From Halieaceae bacterium (lineage in GTDB: Bacteria; Pseudomonadota; Gammaproteobacteria; Pseudomonadales; Halieaceae): a stretch of 34,780 bases of DNA. Location of the stretch: the NCBI GenBank assembly GCA_018657645.1, contig JABHWT010000125.1, positions 1 through 34,780 of the forward strand, read 5' to 3'. Position 1 is the stretch's first letter. Every line of letters begins with the position of its first letter. Both the position numbers and the translations under genes were made by a program. The notes under the pieces are model-generated. The model made no database searches and was not told where the DNA came from. It saw only the letters and a program-made list of their open reading frames with translations. This document shows positions 1-6,931 of the stretch, piece by piece.

Positions 1-371
1 TGAATCGGTCTGACCAGCGTTTCCAGGACATGATCGGACATTGCATGGAAAACCCACCAGATGTTCGACGCCTCCACAGTTTCCTCGCCCCGACAGACCC
101 GCTCAATGGCATCGATCTGCTCCGGTGTGGCGCCCTCACCGACAATGGTCTGCATGGTGCCGCCGCCCTTGTACACGGGGCCTGGCCAGCTGTACATGAC
201 AACTCCGACCACGCCGGTGAGATCCACATCTCCAAAATGTCCGTTAGTTACGCGAAACGCCTCTACCCCCTCGCAATTATAGTGGGTGGGATCGCCCTCG
301 AACTGGCAGGGGCACCAGTGATCACAGTTGCAGGAACCGAAGGTGTCTGCCTGAATTTGCCAATCAATCAT
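1..371 (-). CDS. DUF1326 domain protein (partial, C-terminus beyond window)
   Basis: The minus strand reads from an ATG at 371 off the window edge, giving about 123 residues. The start follows a GGGAGAGA-like ribosome binding site. The N-terminus carries a compact cysteine cluster, C14-N-C16-D-H-W-C20-P-C22, followed by a Gly-rich beta-type sequence with a GVVGVVMYSWPGPVYKGGG stretch. That arrangement is typical of the DUF1326 family, a small cytoplasmic family of unknown biochemical role in which the cysteines suggest metal binding. In other genomes DUF1326 genes often neighbour a DUF2182 membrane protein, and that neighbour would lie outside this window. Family assignment is fairly firm; function is unknown. 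Confidence 0.8.
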   Translation of the reverse strand, partial: MIDWQIQADTFGSCNCDHWCPCQFEGDPTHYNCEGVEAFRVTNGHFGDVDLTGVVGVVMYSWPGPVYKGGGTMQTIVGEGATPEQIDAIERVCRGEETVEASNIWWVFHAMSDHVLETLVRPI

Positions 372-461
372 CGTCTCTCTCCCGCGTGCCTAGGACACCC
401 CTAAGTCTAGTCTAATAGAGGGAAATTCACCACATCGGTAAAAGCGATGCTGGATTAGGGT

Positions 462-674
462 CTATGCAGCCCTGATAATCTCCCGCCCGTGGGGTGCAGT
501 AAAATCCTGCTCTGGTCCAACAGGGACAATGCCGCTTGGATTAATGCTGCTATGACTGGCGTAGTAGTGCGTTTTGATGTGATCAAAGTTCACTGTCTCC
601 GCCACGCCCGGTACCTGATACAGCTCGCGTACATAAGCACTGATTGCGGGGTAGTCGGCCAATAACTGCCGGCA
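462..674 (-). pseudogene. C-terminal remnant of glutathionyl-hydroquinone reductase (Ecm4/YqjG-type GST)
   Basis: About 70 codons on the minus strand match the extreme C-terminus of glutathionyl-hydroquinone reductases: a DYP...YVRELYQ-PGVAETVNFDHIKTHYY segment, then the INPSGIVPVGP and DFTAPHGRE endings. The family is normally about 310-330 residues long with an N-terminal thioredoxin fold holding the catalytic Cys; none of that is present. The frame stays open upstream to about 735 but has no ATG or credible ribosome binding site. The homology stops around CRQLLADYP, close to the end of the adjacent binding-protein gene. I read this as the tail of a gene whose 5' part was deleted or replaced. 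A short TTG-started product (662-462) is formally possible but unlikely. Confidence 0.75.
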
Positions 675-727
675 GGGTATAGCCGCAGGCCATGGCGGCT
701 CAATATTTGATAAGGGGATAGGAGTGG

Positions 728-1459
728 CTACGGATTAGGAACGCCAAACAGCCTAAGATAAGTTCCATCCTCTATAATCGAATTTATTGCTGCCGATATT
801 TTCAACTCTAGTTGTTCTCCAGGTTTATTGCGCTGAAAAATGTAATAAACAGGCTTAGAAAAAATAGGATTGGAAGGATCGTAAACGACATTTTTGACAC
901 CAGTTTGTCGCTTCGCTTCCAAGCCAGAGTGCTCCTCTACAATGAACACATCTGCTCGGTGGTGAGATAACATATTCATACTTGATACATCATCACTACC
1001 ATATATAAATGTGATGCGTGGATTAGCGAGCAAGGTCTTGTCATAGCCATACTGGCGGTTTATCAAAACATCCTTGTTTTCAAGTTCTCTAACAGATTTT
1101 GGTGGTGTATTGCTTATATCAACAAACGCAAAATCGCGCCTTATATAGAAAGGTATTGAGTCATATCCAATTATACCAGGTTCATTTGGTGACATCGGAA
1201 AAGTACCATCCACTTTGCCAGATTTAAAGAGCATTATCGCCCTTCTTGCGGGTACAAATGTTATATCAAACTGGATCTCACTCCGCCTGCTTATTTCATT
1301 AGTTAGCTCCATGAACAGGCCACTACCATCTTTTTCAATCATCGATGGAATAAGGACAGCAGCCAATGAAACCTTGTCGGAAGGTAACACCAGCGGTGTA
1401 AATAAAATGAGAAGTGTTAAAACAAAAATACTTCTCACCGGTTTATAATCTCTAAACAT
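728..1459 (-). CDS. Periplasmic amino-acid-type substrate-binding protein (SBP_bac_3-like)
   Basis: This 243-residue protein has a basic start and a hydrophobic stretch (about residues 9-26) that looks like a Sec signal peptide. The body resembles family-3 extracellular solute-binding proteins: an early SxLFMELTNEIS helix, a PARRAIMLFKSGKVDG segment, an INRQYGYD strand and a DVFIVEEHSGL motif near the hinge. Such proteins either feed ABC importers or act as isolated ligand sensors. No permease or ATPase gene is adjacent, so the partner is unknown. The gene is visibly richer in A/T than the genes around it and lies immediately upstream of a truncated gene, which fits acquisition or local rearrangement. 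There is no good ribosome binding site before the ATG at 1459. Confidence 0.7.
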   Translation of the reverse strand: MFRDYKPVRSIFVLTLLILFTPLVLPSDKVSLAAVLIPSMIEKDGSGLFMELTNEISRRSEIQFDITFVPARRAIMLFKSGKVDGTFPMSPNEPGIIGYDSIPFYIRRDFAFVDISNTPPKSVRELENKDVLINRQYGYDKTLLANPRITFIYGSDDVSSMNMLSHHRADVFIVEEHSGLEAKRQTGVKNVVYDPSNPIFSKPVYYIFQRNKPGEQLELKISAAINSIIEDGTYLRLFGVPNP

Positions 1460-1538
1460 ATTTGGTGAAATACTCTATCCGAACACATATTCTGTCCCCG
1501 ATTATCGGGAATAAGAAACGCCAATTACTCCAGGGTTA

Positions 1539-3557
1539 TCAATGCCCTAGCTTGCATATCTCCACCCGACTTTCATGAAAAGTACCACCTTCACCAAGGT
1601 CGGTAATCGCCTGGGATGTCAGGCAATTAATACCGCTCTGATTTGACGCGTCATTCTGCCAATAGATTCCCTCGGCAACCAGTAATAGTGGTTGGGTTCT
1701 ATTGGTGATCTTTGCGGATCGAATATTACTTCCCCTGCCGTTGTATATTCTAACCAGGTCGCCATCGTCGATATTCCGCGGACCGGCATCCTCGGGGTGT
1801 ATTAGCACTTCACCCACTTGGTTGGTGTAATGTTCGCCAAAAGTTGAATTTAGCAGATCGTTATTTGGCGGGGTGATCAGCTCAAAAGGGTACACATCGC
1901 TTGATGCAGCATTGTCAAACTCGTCGTTTGGTATGACGTGAGGAAAGCCAGGTGATTCAGGTGTCGATGACCGCACAGTAAACCTGAATTTGCTGCCCTT
2001 GAACCGGGAAAAGTCTCCCGCAATCTGTTGTAAATCTGACAGAATGATGTCTTGAGCGTGGATACCTTCCTTCAGGTATTTTTTGGGTAACCCGGAGATG
2101 GCAGTTGAATATAGGTCTATCCTGTCTGAAACCGTGTCCTCAAAAGCAGCGGCGTCAAAGCCCATTTTCTTAGCCAGCGTCTGGAAGAGGTCGAAATTGC
2201 TGATAGCCTCGCCCCTGGGCGAAATCACCGGTTCCGTTCTTCCCATGTAAAAATGGCCGTAACCCATGTACAGGTCGTCATTTTCAAAAGAAGTCGTAGC
2301 CGGTAGTAGCAAGTCAGCATAGCGAGTGGTAGGGGTAGGCAGTTGCTCGTGTACCACAGTAAATAAATCTTCTCGCTCCAGACCTCTGCGAACCTGGCTG
2401 GAATCGGGTGCGACACTCAATGGATTACTTGAGTAGACGAACAGGCTTTTAATCGGTGGATTCATTCGTGTTAGTGCTTCCCCCAATCTCACCATATTGA
2501 CGCTTCTTGTGGATTTGTTCGCCAGGGGAGTAAATGAAAAGACGCTGTTGTCCAGCGAAAAAGAATTGCTGGACAGTAGGGCCCCGCGCCCAGTATGGCC
2601 GTCGAATAGACCCAGCGCTGCAGCCAGACATACAATCGCCCTGCAAGACATGGCGCCCTGAGTATTCCTCGATAGCCCAATTCCTGCGCGAATAAACGTC
2701 TTGCTATTGCTGGCCAGCAAGGCTGCAAGTTCTTCTACCCGTGCCGTGGCAAGCCCTGTCTTCGTGATTAGTGTTTTCAGGTCTGTAGAGTCAACATAGT
2801 GGCCCAATTCTTCGAACCCTTCGGAATATTCCTTAATGAAGTTTTGGTCGAGTTGATTTTTTTCGAGCAAGATTTTTAGCAACGCCAGGGCCAGCGCGGT
2901 GTCTCCACCTGGCTTAATGCGATAGTGATCATCCGCCGCCTGTGCGGTGAGGTTCTGATACGGGTCGATGACTACAAATCTCGCTCCAGCTCGTCTCGCT
3001 TTAACCACAAAGGGCATGAAATGAATATTCGTTACCTTTGCATTAATGCCCCAGGCAATGATCAGTTGTGCATCAAGTGCTTTTTCTGGGGGGCTGCTGG
3101 GGTTCTCACCATAGTGCAAGGTCCAGCCAGCCTTTGCCGCTGTCGAGCAAATTGTTCTCTTAAGGAAGGAAGCACCATACTGGTTGAAAAATGGGTCGCC
3201 GGCGTGGAAATTCACTTTTCCCATGTTGCCCGCGTAGGAATAGGGCAGTAGAGACTCGCCGCCATGTTCATCCCTGTTGGCCTTTAGTCTCCCCACGAGA
3301 ATGCTCCATGCTTCATCCCATGATATCCGTTCAAATTTCCCTTCTCCCTTGCTTCCCACTCTTTTTTGCGGAAACAACACGCGATCATTTGACTGGACGC
3401 GGTGGTGATAACTTCTTACTTTTTTACACAGAAAACCCTGAGTGAAAGGGTGGTCGGGGTCGCCGTCGAGTTTGGTAATGACACCATTGTCCAGAGTTGC
3501 AACAATGCTACAGGCATCGGGACAGTCGAGCGGGCAAATTGTTTTCTTCTTAATCAT
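1539..3557 (-). CDS. Molybdopterin-dependent oxidoreductase (formate dehydrogenase/DMSO reductase superfamily)
   Basis: At 672 residues this is a single-subunit member of the bis-MGD molybdenum enzyme superfamily. The N-terminus binds a [4Fe-4S] cluster through C8-x3-C12-x3-C16-x27-C44, followed by the lysine pair K45-K46 of the usual electron path. The segment RTICSTAAKAGW aligns with the region that supplies the metal ligand in NapA-like enzymes, so C137 is the likely Mo ligand (inference). The C-terminal molydopterin-binding domain begins near FELITPPNNDLLNSTFGEHY and includes a VLIHPEDA segment. There is no Tat signal, so it is probably cytoplasmic. No iron-sulfur or membrane subunit gene is adjacent, so the redox partner and substrate are unknown. 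It is transcribed alone, away from the divergent region at 3558-3734. Confidence 0.88.
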   Translation of the reverse strand: MIKKKTICPLDCPDACSIVATLDNGVITKLDGDPDHPFTQGFLCKKVRSYHHRVQSNDRVLFPQKRVGSKGEGKFERISWDEAWSILVGRLKANRDEHGGESLLPYSYAGNMGKVNFHAGDPFFNQYGASFLKRTICSTAAKAGWTLHYGENPSSPPEKALDAQLIIAWGINAKVTNIHFMPFVVKARRAGARFVVIDPYQNLTAQAADDHYRIKPGGDTALALALLKILLEKNQLDQNFIKEYSEGFEELGHYVDSTDLKTLITKTGLATARVEELAALLASNSKTFIRAGIGLSRNTQGAMSCRAIVCLAAALGLFDGHTGRGALLSSNSFSLDNSVFSFTPLANKSTRSVNMVRLGEALTRMNPPIKSLFVYSSNPLSVAPDSSQVRRGLEREDLFTVVHEQLPTPTTRYADLLLPATTSFENDDLYMGYGHFYMGRTEPVISPRGEAISNFDLFQTLAKKMGFDAAAFEDTVSDRIDLYSTAISGLPKKYLKEGIHAQDIILSDLQQIAGDFSRFKGSKFRFTVRSSTPESPGFPHVIPNDEFDNAASSDVYPFELITPPNNDLLNSTFGEHYTNQVGEVLIHPEDAGPRNIDDGDLVRIYNGRGSNIRSAKITNRTQPLLLVAEGIYWQNDASNQSGINCLTSQAITDLGEGGTFHESRVEICKLGH

Positions 3558-3588
3558 AGAGAGCCATTAAACAGGAAAATAGTAAATG

Positions 3589-3604
3589 GGTATATCTGTA
3601 TACC
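3589..3604. promoter_or_regulatory. Palindrome GGTATA-TCTG-TATACC upstream of the molybdopterin oxidoreductase
   Basis: A perfect 6-bp inverted repeat with a 4-bp spacer lies 32-47 bases upstream of the start codon at 3557. Its position in the presumed promoter and its two-fold symmetry suggest an operator for a dimeric repressor, though no regulator gene is adjacent. It could also be chance in A/T-rich DNA. Confidence 0.3.
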
Positions 3605-3734
3605 ACAGCAATAATGGTGCGGCAAAACGGGTATTGTACTGACAAGTGCAACAGAAACTGGCTCCTCCATTACTGACCATCTGGCCCGGTCCGCAGCATG
3701 GGCTGTACTATACATTCAATTCGAAAACGAAATA

Positions 3735-4595
3735 CTACTCGAGGAAATCCTCGATCCAGCGATCGTAATCTTCAGTGCGAGATAGGTTTTTAATCAGAGC
3801 CTTATCAATACCGCCTTCAACATCAGTGGCCTTCGTACCCTCGCGCAATGATTTTAGCGTTTCGTAGGTTGCCTGTATGGCCGCCATCACCGGTTGATGT
3901 CCCTGCAGGCTAATGCGCACACCCATCGGCCCGAGATATTCGAGATCGTTGATATCGGCACCGACTCCGCCGAGCAGTATTGGCAGTCGACAGACTTCGG
4001 CGATGGCCTCGAGTTGCCGCTTTTGCTTTACGCCAATCAAAAATATCGCATCGACGCCGGTTTCCTGGTAGGCCTTGACGCGGGCAATAGTATCCTCCAT
4101 GCCCGTTATTGATACAGCGCTGGTGCGGGCTGCGATGACAAGGTTTGAGTCCTGGCGTCCCTCGATTGCGGCGCGCATTTTACCCACCCCTTCGTCGATT
4201 GAAATCAGGCTGGTTTTCCCGCCTGAACCGAATGGACGGGGTAATTCCGTATCCTCGATTGATAAGGCCGCGACGCCCGCGCTTTCGAGTTCTTCGACGG
4301 TACGCTTAACGTTTAGCGCGTTACCGTAACCGTGATCTGCATCGACCAGGATGGGCAGTTCGCTGGCTCTGCCAATGCGATAGGCCTGTCCGGCAAATTC
4401 GCTCAGGGTGAGAACGATATGGTCGGGGTCACCCAACACTGTCAGAGAAGCGACAGAACCAGCGAACATGCCCACCTCGAACCCTACCGCCTCGGCAATC
4501 CTTGCCGAAATTGGATCAAATACAGATCCTGGGTGAATACAATAATTGCCGTCTAAATGGGCTCGAAAATGCTCGCGTCTTTTTTGCCAGTGCAT
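3735..4595 (-). CDS. Oxaloacetate decarboxylase-like protein (isocitrate lyase/PEP mutase superfamily)
   Basis: This 286-residue alpha/beta-barrel enzyme is close in length and layout to the Pseudomonas PA4872-type Mg-dependent oxaloacetate decarboxylase. Visible landmarks are GSVFDPISARIAE near the N-terminus, the metal-site strand LVDADHGYGNA (83-93), the SIEDTELPRPFG loop (112-123) replacing the KKCGH loop of isocitrate lyases, IAARTSA (154-160) and QGHQPV with H233, which corresponds to the characteristic histidine of the PA4872 group. Lack of the isocitrate lyase cysteine loop argues against lyase activity on isocitrate. It would act in the cytoplasm, turning oxaloacetate into pyruvate and CO2, although related 2-oxoacid substrates cannot be excluded. 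It is divergent from chaC. Confidence 0.85.
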   Translation of the reverse strand: MHWQKRREHFRAHLDGNYCIHPGSVFDPISARIAEAVGFEVGMFAGSVASLTVLGDPDHIVLTLSEFAGQAYRIGRASELPILVDADHGYGNALNVKRTVEELESAGVAALSIEDTELPRPFGSGGKTSLISIDEGVGKMRAAIEGRQDSNLVIAARTSAVSITGMEDTIARVKAYQETGVDAIFLIGVKQKRQLEAIAEVCRLPILLGGVGADINDLEYLGPMGVRISLQGHQPVMAAIQATYETLKSLREGTKATDVEGGIDKALIKNLSRTEDYDRWIEDFLE

Positions 4596-4623
4596 AGTGT
4601 TCTGCTACCTGTTGCTTGATCAA

Positions 4624-4797
4624 AGGTTATACCAACAAATGCTCTCATCGCGAGGAACGCCATTTTTTCAGCCACACTAGTATAAACCACTGGTCGCGGA
4701 TGGCCACTTCCTATCGCACTTCCTATCGCATTCTGCAGATCCCAAAGCCATCGCCAGATTAAGAAAATGGTTATCGATCGAGGTTATACCCTAGGGT
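4624..4797. promoter_or_regulatory. Divergent control region with repeated decamer, 12-bp tandem repeat and palindrome
   Basis: The 267-base gap between the decarboxylase-like gene and chaC holds three ordered elements. AGGTTATACC occurs twice in direct orientation (4624-4633 and 4781-4790). CACTTCCTATCG is perfectly tandemly duplicated (4705-4728). A perfect 10-bp palindrome ACCCTAGGGT lies at 4788-4797, overlapping the second decamer. This is a plausible shared operator region. No regulator is identifiable nearby. Confidence 0.3.
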
Positions 4798-4862
4798 GAT
4801 AGTTGTTGCTGTAAAAACGTGATACAAATAACTCAGAGCAACTAAATTAACTGAATATACAA

Positions 4863-5456
4863 ATGTCATTTGATACCAGCCAGGAAAACAAATCCCGCCT
4901 GTCACTGCACAGTTATGATGAAATCTGGATTTTCGGGTATGGTTCCCTGATTTATAAAGTTGATTTCCCGATTCTGGATAGAAAGCCAGCTAGCATCAAG
5001 GGGTGGCAACGTCGATTTTGGCAGGGTAGTCATGATCACCGAGGGACTCCGGAGTCCCCTGGGCGCGTGTTAACCTTAATCGAGGAGGGCGATAGTGAGT
5101 GCGCTGGAGTAGCCTATCGAGTAAGCCACGATGTCTTTGAGCATTTAGACTACCGCGAAAAAAACGGCTATTTGCGCCACGAGATTGATATCCATTTCGA
5201 CCAGTCAAATCTGGGTGATTTAGAAGAGCCAGAAATAAAGGCTGGTATGGTTTATATTGGCTTCGACAATAACGCCGCCTATTTGGGGCCTGCCTCGGAA
5301 CAGGAAATTGCCCAACAAATTCACCACAGCATCGGCCCAAGCGGCAGAAATGATGACTACGTTTTTCAATTGGTCGACAGTCTGCGCGCCCTCGGAGACG
5401 TAGACGAACACGTATTTGCAATAGAGTTCTGGTTAAAAGAATTGGCCAAAAAATAG
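4863..5456 (+). CDS. chaC: Glutathione-specific gamma-glutamylcyclotransferase, ChaC family
   Basis: This 197-residue protein fits the ChaC/GGCT fold, which converts glutathione to 5-oxoproline and Cys-Gly in the cytoplasm. The nucleotide-like loop motif IFGYGSLIY lies at residues 24-31. KGWQRRFWQGSHDHRGTPE (46-64) matches the substrate-pocket segment, and the catalytic glutamate is E99 in the YREKNGY segment. The C-terminal block with YLGPASEQEIAQQI and GRNDDYVFQL is also characteristic. The ATG has no strong ribosome binding site, but homology begins soon after it. It is the first intact member of a local set of glutathione-linked genes. The symbol reflects family membership rather than proven orthology. 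Confidence 0.87.
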   Translation: MSFDTSQENKSRLSLHSYDEIWIFGYGSLIYKVDFPILDRKPASIKGWQRRFWQGSHDHRGTPESPGRVLTLIEEGDSECAGVAYRVSHDVFEHLDYREKNGYLRHEIDIHFDQSNLGDLEEPEIKAGMVYIGFDNNAAYLGPASEQEIAQQIHHSIGPSGRNDDYVFQLVDSLRALGDVDEHVFAIEFWLKELAKK

Positions 5457-5478
5457 CCGACCGATGGCAAATTGGGTC

Positions 5479-6564
5479 TTAATGCAATGGAGTTGCCCTG
5501 GTGGTCTGACTGATCATTGCCACAGGTTCGCCCTCGCTGACCGGAGGTGTGGCCACCACGTAGTTGACAAAACCTGCCACCGGTGTGCGAATTTCGCCTA
5601 TGAAATCACCAAAGAAATCGTGCAAGGTACCAATCAAGCTATCTTTAGCTACCATCGAGCCCTCCTCAACAGTGGCTCGAAATATTCCGGTGATGGGGCT
5701 TCGCAACACTTTGTAATCGTATAGCCAGACTACAGATTTGTTCATGCTTGCCTGCCCAGGCACCATTTTCAGGTGCCGTAGCAGGTTCCATGCGCCCGCT
5801 GTTGTCAGTGCTACACGTTGTTGACTATTCAGGCCGCGACCCCCAGTTTCGGTAGTAATTGCGGGAATACCGCGACTCAGTGCGGTGCGGTCGACAAAGG
5901 TGGAATTCTCCGGGGCCTCCAGCGCACTGTCGTCAATGACAATATGTTCAAGACCGAATGCAATCGCCATGTTTCTAGAGGCCATGTCGAGTCGATCGTC
6001 ACCGACCTTGGGCATATAAATATAAGGGAAAAGAGCTTCGTTTCCGTCGCCACCATGCAGGTCGACAACATAGTCAGCGCGCTCTATCACCGCATTGGTG
6101 ATCAGATGGGCGATTCTCTCGCTCAAGCTGCCATCAGGATCCCCCGGAAATACCCGATTCATGTTCTTTCCATCAACTGGGCTGGTGTAGATAGTCCGGC
6201 CCAGAAAAGACGGCGGATTGGCAATGTGAACCAGTATTATAGTGCCGGACAATGAAGCGGGATCCAGCGTCTGGCGAAGCTGCTGTAATGCAGTAATCGT
6301 GGCGTATTCATAGCCATGTATGCCGGCTATCAGGGCCAGAACGGGGCCGGTTTGGCTACCTTGTACAACGGTTACAGGAATCTCTGTGCCGACATCATCA
6401 GCTTTTGGGACGATCAGAAAACCGGAGGCCATCTTGCCGCTATCGGCTTTGATTTCACCGACGGAAAATGCCTCAGGTGACCGTTCGGCAGAAAGGGTAA
6501 AGGATGGGACAGATAACAAAATAGCCAGCACGGTGGTCGCGAAGTAGCGCATGGAATTCGCCAT
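5479..6564 (-). CDS. Exported succinylglutamate desuccinylase/aspartoacylase-family zinc hydrolase
   Basis: The 361-residue product starts with a signal peptide (about residues 1-26, ending SFTLSA-ER), so it should act in the periplasm. The zinc site of the AstE/AspA (M14-like) family is complete: H83-x2-E86 in AGIHGYEYA, H170 in VDLHGG, and a catalytic E239 in TTETGG. The DGKNMNRVFPG loop at 131-141 binds substrate in relatives. The C-terminal part (about 275-350) with LRSPITGIFRATVEEGSMV and a GEIRTPVAGFV repeat looks like the beta-rich barrel-sandwich domain seen in this subfamily. The likely reaction is amide or acyl-amino-acid hydrolysis, with the substrate unknown. The start has a GGGAG ribosome binding site. 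It is divergent from the TonB receptor gene. Confidence 0.82.
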   Translation of the reverse strand: MANSMRYFATTVLAILLSVPSFTLSAERSPEAFSVGEIKADSGKMASGFLIVPKADDVGTEIPVTVVQGSQTGPVLALIAGIHGYEYATITALQQLRQTLDPASLSGTIILVHIANPPSFLGRTIYTSPVDGKNMNRVFPGDPDGSLSERIAHLITNAVIERADYVVDLHGGDGNEALFPYIYMPKVGDDRLDMASRNMAIAFGLEHIVIDDSALEAPENSTFVDRTALSRGIPAITTETGGRGLNSQQRVALTTAGAWNLLRHLKMVPGQASMNKSVVWLYDYKVLRSPITGIFRATVEEGSMVAKDSLIGTLHDFFGDFIGEIRTPVAGFVNYVVATPPVSEGEPVAMISQTTRATPLH

Positions 6565-6931
6565 ATAAAACTCTCCCGTATTGCTCGTTGTTACTCAGTC
6601 TTTAGCTGATCATTACTATGAAAAACAGCTTAGCATAGCGAATACTAAAATCAGCGCCACTATAATACCACCACATGCAGGAGGAGCCCGATCTTAATGT
6701 TCAGATAGGCTACAGGGTGGAAAAATAGAGTACAATCTGCTATTACATGGTTCAAGTAATACGAAACGGGTTCGGGCGAGTGCCGTAGAGGCGCTCTTGG
6801 CGGTGTCTACGCTCGTCCAGCGCTTGACTCGGTAGACAAGGAGGCGGCCGAAGTGGGGCGGGCATGTAGTCAGTGCGCTCGCAGTGCCGATAGAGCAGTG
6901 GGTAGTGAGATTTGTAGTGAGAGGAGGAATA
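6565..6931. other. Divergent intergenic region without a gene
   Basis: I see no credible coding sequence here. The left part is A/T-rich. From about 6770 the DNA becomes G/C-rich and resembles the receptor gene that follows. A GTAGA/TCTAC inverted repeat occurs at 6785-6810. A strong Shine-Dalgarno AGGAGG (6922-6927) precedes the GTG at 6932 and decides the receptor start. Confidence 0.5.

Noticed and set aside
5220-5421. Minus-strand frames within chaC
   Set aside because: Antisense to a well-conserved ChaC coding sequence with no family similarity.
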